5,002 nt of DNA, taken from CAYMCJ01 sp964388985 (lineage in GTDB: Bacteria > Patescibacteriota > Patescibacteriia > Patescibacteriales > CAYMCJ01). The stretch is from assembly GCA_964388985.1 (NCBI GenBank), contig CAYMCJ010000062.1, positions 1-5,002 of the forward strand. Reading direction: 5' to 3'. Position numbers and translations under genes: made by a program. Below the pieces are notes generated by a model. The model was given only the letters and a program-made list of their open reading frames with translations, was not told the DNA's origin and did no database searches. Positions 1 through 4,541 of this stretch are shown piece by piece (the first letter of the stretch is position 1; the number at the start of each line of letters is the position of its first letter).

Positions 1-25
1 CTTTTTAGCCGTATTTTTTTATTAA

Positions 26-48
26 TTTTTATACTAATTTTTTTGTTT
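26..48. repeat. Left copy of a 23-nt near-direct repeat (partner at 1515-1537)
   Basis: Positions 26-48 and 1515-1537 differ at one base only (T35 versus C1524). The right copy covers the last codons and stop of the minus-strand small exported protein. Read on the minus strand, the left copy would also encode a tail ending K-T-K-K-L-V-stop, but no start codon or gene body precedes it. The repeat is T-rich and of low complexity, so chance similarity is a serious alternative to a displaced gene end or attachment-site-like duplication. Confidence 0.4.
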
Positions 49-102
49 TGGCGTTAGGCAGCCGGTTATTTAATTGGTTATAAGGCTGGGCGGTTTTTAA
101 AC

Positions 103-130
103 TTGCAAAGAAAAAATATTTCTGTATAAT
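103..130 (+). promoter_or_regulatory. Sigma70-type promoter of the ParB-like gene
   Basis: The -10 box at 125-130 is a perfect TATAAT. A -35 match, TTGCAA (four of six consensus bases), lies at 103-108 with a 16-nt spacer. Transcription would start near 137 and give a leader of about 114 nt before the ATG at 251. The consensus -10 is directly visible; the -35 assignment is an inference. Confidence 0.65.
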
Positions 131-136
131 AGAAAT
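118..136. promoter_or_regulatory. Candidate operator: dyad centred on the -10 box
   Basis: ATTTCT (118-123) and AGAAAT (131-136) are perfect inverted half-sites. They are separated by seven bases that hold the TATAAT of the ParB-like gene's promoter. A repressor bound here would block RNA polymerase. ParB/KorB-family proteins often repress their own genes, so autoregulation is a reasonable guess, but nothing in the sequence proves that this dyad is the binding site. Short AT-rich palindromes also arise by chance. Confidence 0.35.
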
Positions 137-235
137 CAAGAAATTTTATCCCAGAACCGTTAAAATCCAGAAAATAGTTATTGTTGTTCTTTAATAATAG
201 TTTAAAAATATTTGAATAAACTTTTATAGACGAAA

Positions 236-242
236 GGGAGGG
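236..242 (+). promoter_or_regulatory. Strong Shine-Dalgarno site of the ParB-like gene
   Basis: GGGAGGG sits eight bases before the ATG at 251 and supports that start. It is the only start in the window with a well-placed, strong Shine-Dalgarno; the other annotated genes lack one. Confidence 0.75.
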
Positions 243-250
243 AAGACAAA

Positions 251-1381
251 ATGAGAGAGGAACAGTTTGGCGAGCCGGGATTAAATTTAGAAGAAGAGGG
301 AATACCGGAGTTTGAAGAAATAACCGAGGGAGAAATAGACAAAATGCTCGGGGAACTTTGTAGTGATAAAGACAGAGAACGAATAAAAGCTGATATTGAA
401 GCAGGAGAAGGCCCTAGTGAAAAAGCACAAAATATAACAGTGGAAAGAAAACTTGGGTTTACCCCCAAAGATAGAATTTTGGATAATATTTGTCAACCCC
501 GTGTAATTATCTTTGACAGCATACAAGAAAAAGAAGATATGATAGAGTCCATCAGGGTAAGAGGCAATGTGTTAAGGCCGATTATCGTAGTTCCTCACCC
601 TACCCAAAAAGGGTTTTTTATGCTCAAGGATGGGTTCAGAAGAACAATATGCTGTAAGGAAATTAGAGAAATTGAAAAGATATTTTCCATATTTGAATTG
701 CGTTATGACACCAACGGCAAGCTTATTCCGGTAGATAAAGCCGAGTTAATTGCAGATGCTTTGGTTGCCAATCGTCATCAAAAACCATTGAGCCCGATAG
801 AGGAAGCTCTTGCTATGGCCAATTGGTTGGAAGAAACAGGTGGTACAATAAAGGCATTATCCCAGCAGATAGGCAAAACACCTTCAACTATCAATAACCT
901 TTTGCGGCTTTTGAAACTAAATGAAAAAATACAAGTCGGAGTATTAAAAGGAGAAATACAAAGAGTTGTTGGTCAAAGTTTAACGCCTTATCCCTCTGAA
1001 AGACAAGTAGAAATGTATAAAGATTACGAGGAGATATTAAAACAACACGGAGGAACAATTCCCTCCTCGAATGCTCAAGAGTGGGTGACAAAAGTTTTAA
1101 GAAAGATAGCGGAGGATAGAAAAATATTGATTCCGAGAAGGCGCCGCAAAAGTAAAACTCATGCGCAAATGGTTTTTTCATCAGCGGGGAGAAGCGTTAA
1201 AAAAATGAATGGGGCTTTGGAGGAATTAAAAGGGATTAAGAGCAAAGATTTATATCTTAACAAAGATTCGGTTATTCAAATTGTATCTGATATTGAGCAT
1301 ATGGCGGAATGGGCAGAGGAAGTATGCGAAGAGTTAAAAAAGGGATTGGCATTAATGGCGGAGTATGAGGGGGGGGGATAA
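251..1381 (+). CDS. ParB-family DNA-binding protein (ParB/Spo0J/KorB type), stand-alone
   Basis: This 376-residue cytoplasmic protein looks like a ParB-family partition or transcription-control protein. Residues 1-74 are acidic and not recognised. Residues about 75-175 match the ParB N-terminal nucleotide-binding fold: box I is IESIRVRGNVLRPIIVV (98-114), box II FFMLKDGFRR (122-131), and box III runs from 170 with the characteristic LSPIEEA (180-186). A KorB/Spo0J-type helix-turn-helix follows at about 199-221 (LSQQIGKTPSTINNLLRLL). Residues 296-303 form a basic patch, and the C-terminus is helical and acidic, possibly for dimerisation. Box II reads D-G-F-R-R where canonical ParB has GERR. 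The missing glutamate is needed for CTP hydrolysis in Spo0J and Caulobacter ParB, so CTP turnover may be lost or altered. No parA neighbour or parS-like site is visible, so it may be a plasmid, phage or regulatory ParB rather than the chromosomal one. Arginine is encoded by AGA/AGG in 17 of 24 cases, against 9 of 24 in the beta-helix gene, which hints at foreign origin. A nine-G run (1369-1377) precedes the stop, so the last residues are uncertain. The family assignment is firm; the role is inferred. Confidence 0.85.
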   Translation: MREEQFGEPGLNLEEEGIPEFEEITEGEIDKMLGELCSDKDRERIKADIEAGEGPSEKAQNITVERKLGFTPKDRILDNICQPRVIIFDSIQEKEDMIESIRVRGNVLRPIIVVPHPTQKGFFMLKDGFRRTICCKEIREIEKIFSIFELRYDTNGKLIPVDKAELIADALVANRHQKPLSPIEEALAMANWLEETGGTIKALSQQIGKTPSTINNLLRLLKLNEKIQVGVLKGEIQRVVGQSLTPYPSERQVEMYKDYEEILKQHGGTIPSSNAQEWVTKVLRKIAEDRKILIPRRRRKSKTHAQMVFSSAGRSVKKMNGALEELKGIKSKDLYLNKDSVIQIVSDIEHMAEWAEEVCEELKKGLALMAEYEGGG

Positions 1382-1425
1382 GACAATGTATCATTAAGAG
1401 GTATAGATGAAAATACATAAATTCG

Positions 1426-1460
1426 GGGAATCTTAAGGGATTTATAAGATTCCCTTTTTT
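1426..1460 (+). terminator. Rho-independent terminator of the ParB-like gene
   Basis: GGGAATCTTA (1426-1435) and TAAGATTCCC (1445-1454) form a perfect 10-bp stem around a 9-nt loop, followed directly by six T (1455-1460). It lies 44 bases after the stop codon at 1381 and makes the ParB-like gene a single-gene transcription unit. Confidence 0.9.
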
Positions 1461-1486
1461 ATTTGTAAAGTATTTTTAAAGAAAAC

Positions 1487-1519
1487 AAAAAAGTACGTAC
1501 TCGGGTACGTACATTTTTT
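1487..1519. terminator. Bidirectional terminator between convergent genes
   Basis: GTACGTAC (1493-1500) and GTACGTAC (1505-1512) form an 8-bp stem with a TCGG loop. The stem is flanked by six A on the left (1487-1492) and six T on the right (1514-1519), so it has a T-tract on either strand. Its main job is probably to end the minus-strand small exported protein, whose stop is at 1518-1520; it also backs up the terminator at 1426-1460. Each arm is itself a palindrome, so the arms could also fold or bind protein individually. Confidence 0.85.
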
Positions 1520-1537
1520 ATACCAATTTTTTTGTTT
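1515..1537. repeat. Right copy of the 23-nt near-direct repeat (partner at 26-48)
   Basis: This copy matches 22 of 23 bases of positions 26-48. It overlaps the 3' end of the minus-strand gene (codons for T-K-K-L-V and the stop) and part of its terminator's T-tract. Together the two copies bracket the complete ParB-like transcription unit. Confidence 0.4.
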
Positions 1538-1883
1538 CTACCGCCTGTTTTATTTCTTCTTTTAATTGTTCGGTTAATTTTAAGGCCTGGTCATAATTTC
1601 CCTGCCGGGCCAGTTGGCGGGCCTGAATGAATTTTTCGAATTTTTTTTTATTGATGATTTTGGTGACTGCTTTATTTTCGCCGGTTATTTTTTTCCAGGC
1701 CTCATAATCATCATTTTCAAAAGTTTCCAAAATTTCTTCAATTTCTTCGCTTTCTTCCGCGCTGAAAAGATTTTGCATCATTTCCTCCGCCTGGCGCGGA
1801 CTGGCGTAGACGGCGGATAGGTCGGAAATTATAATTAAGGTTAAAATGGCTATACTGACAGCCGTTTGGCGGTATTTTTTCAT
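1518..1883 (-). CDS. Small exported helical protein of unknown function (Patescibacteria-style)
   Basis: This 121-residue protein begins with a clear signal peptide: a basic start (MKKYR), a hydrophobic core (about 7-24), and a likely signal peptidase I site after V-Y-A at residue 27. The mature part of about 94 residues has no cysteine and no further membrane segment. It is strongly charged and mostly helical: a Glu-rich stretch at 42-57, a D-Y-E-A-W-K-K motif at 59-65, then helices at about 72-92 and 97-117 that resemble a TPR-like hairpin (QLARQGNYDQALKLTEQL, 90-107). I recall small secreted proteins with a 'NDYEAW' core from Parcubacteria-type genomes but know no function. No Shine-Dalgarno precedes the ATG; a perfect hairpin ends 18 bases upstream, and the promoter is probably hidden in the assembly gap. 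It converges with the ParB-like gene and ends at a bidirectional terminator. The gene and its export are well supported; the role is unknown. Confidence 0.8.
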   Translation of the reverse strand: MKKYRQTAVSIAILTLIIISDLSAVYASPRQAEEMMQNLFSAEESEEIEEILETFENDDYEAWKKITGENKAVTKIINKKKFEKFIQARQLARQGNYDQALKLTEQLKEEIKQAVETKKLV

Positions 1884-1901
1884 AAAGTTTGTTTTCGGGA
1901 A

Positions 1902-1930
1902 CCGCCGTTGAATACCGTATTCAACGGCGG
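1902..1930. repeat. Perfect 13-bp inverted repeat (hairpin) beside the assembly gap
   Basis: CCGCCGTTGAATA (1902-1914) and TATTCAACGGCGG (1918-1930) are exact reverse complements around a 3-nt loop (CCG). Past a 2-nt bulge, GGG (1897-1899) can add three pairs with CCC (1931-1933). On the plus strand CCCCTTTT follows before the gap, giving a weak terminator look. On the minus strand it lies in the leader of the small exported protein. Its GC-rich ends contrast with the AT-rich surroundings, so it may be a dispersed palindromic repeat. A repeat of that kind would also explain why the assembly breaks here. Confidence 0.7.
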
Positions 1931-1938
1931 CCCCTTTT

Positions 1939-2038
1939 NNNNNNNNNNNNNNNNNNNNNNNNNNNNNNNNNNNNNNNNNNNNNNNNNNNNNNNNNNNNNN
2001 NNNNNNNNNNNNNNNNNNNNNNNNNNNNNNNNNNNNNN
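1939..2038. other. Assembly gap (100 N)
   Basis: Exactly 100 N are present. That is a conventional placeholder for a gap of unknown size, so the true distance across it, and even the relation of the two sides, is uncertain. The wider stretch without a convincing gene (1884-2190) consists of the hairpin at 1902-1930, this gap, an AT-rich segment (2039-2120) in which I see nothing defined, and the promoter at 2121-2150. Confidence 0.95.
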
Positions 2039-2120
2039 TAAGTAATACGAAATTTTAAAATATTTTCTTCCAAATTGATTTAAATTTATTTTTATTTATT
2101 TTTTAAAAGTAATTTTCTAA

Positions 2121-2150
2121 TTGTAAAGTTATTTAAAGTTATGATATAAT
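2121..2150 (+). promoter_or_regulatory. Extended -10 promoter of the beta-helix gene
   Basis: The -10 box at 2145-2150 is a perfect TATAAT preceded by TGA (2142-2144), the TGN extension of extended -10 promoters. A -35 match, TTGTAA (four of six), lies at 2121-2126 with an 18-nt spacer. Transcription would start near 2157 and give a leader of about 90 nt that contains a short upstream ORF. Confidence 0.75.
2124..2142 (+). repeat. 9-nt direct repeat between the -35 and -10 boxes
   Basis: TAAAGTTAT occurs at 2124-2132 and again at 2134-2142, exactly 10 nt apart, close to one helical turn. It fills the spacer of the beta-helix gene's promoter and overlaps its -35 box. This is the layout of a tandem regulator-binding site, but in such AT-rich DNA it may be accidental. 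Confidence 0.35.
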
Positions 2151-2190
2151 ATGAATAAATAAGTTATTAATAGAGTCCGGGGAAAGGACC

Positions 2191-2250
2191 ATGGAATCAA
2201 AGGAGGAATTTAGTTTCGGGCGCTTTCTTGGCTCTTATCAAATTATATGA
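2191..2250 (+). CDS. Short upstream ORF (19 aa) overlapping the beta-helix gene start
   Basis: ATG at 2191 opens a reading frame for MESKEEFSFGRFLGSYQII. It ends in TGA at 2248-2250 and shares ATGA with the start of the beta-helix gene at 2247. A GGGGA (2179-2183) lies seven bases upstream as a possible ribosome site. The beta-helix gene has no Shine-Dalgarno close to its own ATG; the nearest strong one, AAAGGAGG (2199-2206), is 40 bases away inside this ORF. Translation of the short ORF and reinitiation at ATGA would therefore explain how the main gene is translated. The peptide resembles nothing I know. Its role as a leader is inferred from position; it may instead be accidental. Confidence 0.45.
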   Translation: MESKEEFSFGRFLGSYQII

Positions 2251-4343
2251 AAAAACAACTAATTATTTTTTTAACTTTAGCCCTGATTTTAATCGGTTGG
2301 CCGGTTTTTGTTCAGGCCGAGACCGATGCCAGCGGCCTGGTTACCAGCCCGATTTGGACTGTGGATAAGAGCCCTTACATTGTCAGCGGCACTTTGGAGG
2401 TATCCGCCGGAGCCAAATTAACCATCAGGCCCGGAGTGGTGGTCAGATTTGAAGCCGGCGCCAAGATTTTGGTTAAAGGCGAACTGCAGGTAATCGGAGA
2501 GGCGGGAGCTGAGATTATTTTTACTTCCAATGAATCGGTTCCGACCAGAGGCTATTGGGGAGGGATTGAGTTTGTTGATGAATCAGTTGACGCTAATTTT
2601 GACGCCGGTAAGAATTATTTAAGCGGCAGTATTATTAAAAACGCGGTTATAAAATATTCTCAAGGCATAATTTGTGATGACGCCAGTCCGTATTTGGCCG
2701 ACAATTTAATTTTAAACAACAATACCGGTCTTGAAGTTAAGGGTGAGGGCAGCGGCGAAGGCCGGGAAATTCTTCTGGACGAGGAGCAAAGCGACAAGCC
2801 GGAGATAGTCACCATGATTATTGAAAATAATGAGATAGTTGACAACAATATCGGCGTGTCTATCAACCGGGCCAATGGCAATGATTATGTTATGACTCCG
2901 GCCGGCCGGGTTTATCAGGGTAATAGGCAAATACCGGTTAAATTAAAAAATAATGGCATTAGCAATAACAATCAGGGGGTAGTGGTCAGCCAAGGCGACA
3001 ACAATATTATTTCCGCCAATAAAATAAAATATAATTTTACCGAAGGCATATTGCTGGCCGCCGGCAGTTTAAATAACGCGGTGGAAAAAAATTATCTGGA
3101 CAACAATCAAACCGGCTTGAAAATTTCAGCCAATCAGGCCAAGATTCTGCAAAATGAAATTGTAAACAATTCCCAATACGGAATATATTTGGCCACCGGC
3201 GACAATACAATTAAAAATAATAATATTTACAATAATCTTGAGGCCAATCTTTACAGTCAGGCTGGCGGCGCGGCCGATGTCAGCGATAATTACTGGAGCA
3301 CGATTAGCGTCAATCAGGCCGAAGCCGGGATTACCAACGAAAGCGGCGCGGCCGATATTATTCCCATAAAGTCGGCGGCCGTTAATTTAAACGGGCTGCT
3401 GGCTCCGATTGTTGATGATTATATAAATTTAACCACCAGTTCCAACCAAACGGTTTCCGGCGTAAAAACCACCGGCACGGCCGTGATAGTAAACGGCCGG
3501 GAAGTGATTCCGGTTAATGACCAGGTGGAGTGGGAATATAATATGGAGTTGGTTATCGGAGACAATAAGGGTACTGTCTATTTGCAGGACAATAATAGCA
3601 ATAACAGCCCGATTGTAACCGTTGATATAACGAGGGAAGAAGTCGTGGTTATAAGCGAACCCACGGTTGAATATACGGCCATTACTTCCAAGGGCAGCCA
3701 GGTTATAAGCGGGACCAAGGAAGCCGGCACCGGCATCTGGATTAACAAGGGCGAAGTGGTCGGGGTGAATAATTTAACCGCCTGGAGTTATAATATGCCT
3801 TTGGTCAAGGGCGAGAATCAGATAAGCCTTTACGCCCAGGACGGCCAGAGTCGGCGCAGCCAGACGATCGGTATTGTCATTGTTCGCAGCGAGATTGACG
3901 TTCAGGCGGTGGTGGCGGAAGAAAAAAGTTTAACCACCGGCATTGACCGGGAATTATCCAAGCGCCTGGCCGGCCGTTTGCTTTTACAAGTGGAACAAAG
4001 CGGGCAAATTTGGTATGTGGATACCAATGAATATAAAAGATATTTTGTTACCCTTGATAATGCCTTGGGTTTATTCAGGAAATTGTCTTTGGGGATTACC
4101 GAAGCCAATTTAGCCAAGCTTCCCCGTAAGGGCAGCGGTCAGACAGGGGACAGCGCTCTGCGGGAACGGCTTAAAGGTAAACTGCTTTTGCGGGTTGAAG
4201 CCGGCGGACAAATAAGTTATATTGATTCGGAAGGCTGGCGCCATGATATCAGCCTGGGCAATTTGATGGATATTTTTAGAAGTTTAAGTTTGGGTATTTC
4301 CAATGTAAATATCAGGAAAATCGCGGTCGGGGAAACTAATTAA
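2247..4343 (+). CDS. Exported beta-helix protein with two Ig-like domains and two C-terminal repeat modules
   Basis: This 698-residue protein is exported and probably displayed on the cell surface. Residues 1-24 are a signal peptide with likely cleavage after V-Q-A. Residues about 30-380 form a right-handed parallel beta-helix of the NosD/PbH1 kind: an opening segment with L-T-I-R-P-G-V-V-V-R-F and W-G-G-I (104-107), then many N-rich rungs (NNNIYNN, NNGISNNNQGV), closing with D-N-Y-W-S (347-351). Loops at about 163-189 and 208-231 interrupt the rungs. Two related Ig-like beta-sandwich repeats follow (386-461 and 471-546), sharing 'VSG.K..GT', 'W.YNM.LV.G.N' and 'LY/YLQD'. Two homologous C-terminal modules (572-626 and 639-692) share 'GRLLLQVE/GKLLLRVE', 'GQI.Y.D' and 'FR.LSLGI'. 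I recall this last module from surface proteins of Patescibacteria; anchoring or cell-wall binding is a guess. No catalytic residues for polysaccharide cleavage are evident, so an adhesive or carbohydrate-binding role is as likely as enzymatic. An in-frame stop at 2211-2213 with no other start fixes the ATG at 2247, which lacks a nearby Shine-Dalgarno. Domain layout is secure; function is not. Confidence 0.88.
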   Translation: MKKQLIIFLTLALILIGWPVFVQAETDASGLVTSPIWTVDKSPYIVSGTLEVSAGAKLTIRPGVVVRFEAGAKILVKGELQVIGEAGAEIIFTSNESVPTRGYWGGIEFVDESVDANFDAGKNYLSGSIIKNAVIKYSQGIICDDASPYLADNLILNNNTGLEVKGEGSGEGREILLDEEQSDKPEIVTMIIENNEIVDNNIGVSINRANGNDYVMTPAGRVYQGNRQIPVKLKNNGISNNNQGVVVSQGDNNIISANKIKYNFTEGILLAAGSLNNAVEKNYLDNNQTGLKISANQAKILQNEIVNNSQYGIYLATGDNTIKNNNIYNNLEANLYSQAGGAADVSDNYWSTISVNQAEAGITNESGAADIIPIKSAAVNLNGLLAPIVDDYINLTTSSNQTVSGVKTTGTAVIVNGREVIPVNDQVEWEYNMELVIGDNKGTVYLQDNNSNNSPIVTVDITREEVVVISEPTVEYTAITSKGSQVISGTKEAGTGIWINKGEVVGVNNLTAWSYNMPLVKGENQISLYAQDGQSRRSQTIGIVIVRSEIDVQAVVAEEKSLTTGIDRELSKRLAGRLLLQVEQSGQIWYVDTNEYKRYFVTLDNALGLFRKLSLGITEANLAKLPRKGSGQTGDSALRERLKGKLLLRVEAGGQISYIDSEGWRHDISLGNLMDIFRSLSLGISNVNIRKIAVGETN

Positions 4344-4434
4344 TGTTATCGCCTTCGGCGAGTCCGCCTCTGCGGCGGGCACACCTGCCCGACCGATGAC
4401 ATCGTCAGGCGGGCGCGGTGCGAATTAGTGTTAT
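4338..4434. mobile_element. GC-rich palindromic element (4350-4422) flanked by 12-nt direct repeats
   Basis: A strikingly GC-rich 73-bp segment (4350-4422) sits in AT-rich intergenic DNA right after the beta-helix gene. It holds several inverted repeats: TCGCC/GGCGA (4349-4353 with 4357-4361), CGGGC/GCCCG (4376-4380 with 4387-4391), and GCCCG/CGGGC (4387-4391 with 4410-4414) with GATG/CATC inside. The flanks AATTAATGTTAT (4338-4349) and AATTAGTGTTAT (4423-4434) match in 11 of 12 bases, as expected for a target-site duplication. The left flank contains the TAA stop of the beta-helix gene. There is no room for a transposase, so this would be a MITE- or REP-like non-autonomous element. Its terminal inverted repeats are poor, which weakens that reading; it may also serve as an extended RNA 3' structure. 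Confidence 0.5.
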
Positions 4435-4493
4435 TTCGTTTTTTGAATTTATAGTTAAAATAATACTTTAACAACAGTCTCTTGAGATAAAAC

Positions 4494-4520
4494 AAAAAAC
4501 CGCCAAACTGGCGGTTTTTT
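4494..4520. terminator. Bidirectional terminator between the beta-helix and cold-shock genes
   Basis: A perfect 12-bp stem pairs AAAAAACCGCCA (4494-4505) with TGGCGGTTTTTT (4509-4520) around a 3-nt loop. The six-T and six-A tracts make it work on both strands, ending the beta-helix transcript from the left and the cold-shock transcript from the right. Confidence 0.93.
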
Positions 4521-4541
4521 GCGATGGTTATAAAAAATATA

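Noticed and set aside
59..98. Possible terminator at the left edge (CAGCC 59-63 with GGCTG 84-88, then GGGCGGTTTTT)
   Set aside because: The stem has only five pairs with a 20-nt loop and the T-run is short and not adjacent to the stem; it is too weak to annotate.
29..150. Minus-strand gene fragment ending in K-T-K-K-L-V at the left edge
   Set aside because: The frame is open for only about 38 codons, with a stop near 145 and no start codon; beyond the last few residues it does not resemble the exported protein. Only the nucleotide repeat is kept as an observation.
202..526. Minus-strand reading frames (202-468 and 287-526) opposite the start of the ParB-like gene
   Set aside because: They are antisense shadows of the ParB coding sequence: low-complexity S, F and L composition, no family resemblance, and they run into its leader.
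891..1181. Minus-strand 96-codon reading frame inside the ParB-like gene
   Set aside because: It is fully antisense to the helix-turn-helix and C-terminal coding region, with no ribosome site and no recognisable domain.
1614..1820. Plus-strand 68-codon reading frame rich in phenylalanine
   Set aside because: It is the complement of the Glu/Lys-rich exported protein; the phenylalanine runs are simply antisense GAA/AAA codons.
2660..2930. Minus-strand frames within the beta-helix gene (2660-2881, 2712-2930), and a similar one at 3902-4117
   Set aside because: They are antisense to a continuous, domain-rich coding region and show no protein features of their own.
4350..4422. CRISPR repeat or tRNA-like structure in the GC-rich intergenic segment
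   Set aside because: There is no regular repeat-spacer pattern, no cloverleaf, no TTCGA-type T-loop and no CCA-like end; a palindromic repeat fits better.
4454..4472. Small inverted repeat GTTAAA / TTTAAC as an operator or terminator
   Set aside because: It is six AT-rich pairs with no T-tract and no nearby promoter; expected by chance in this composition.
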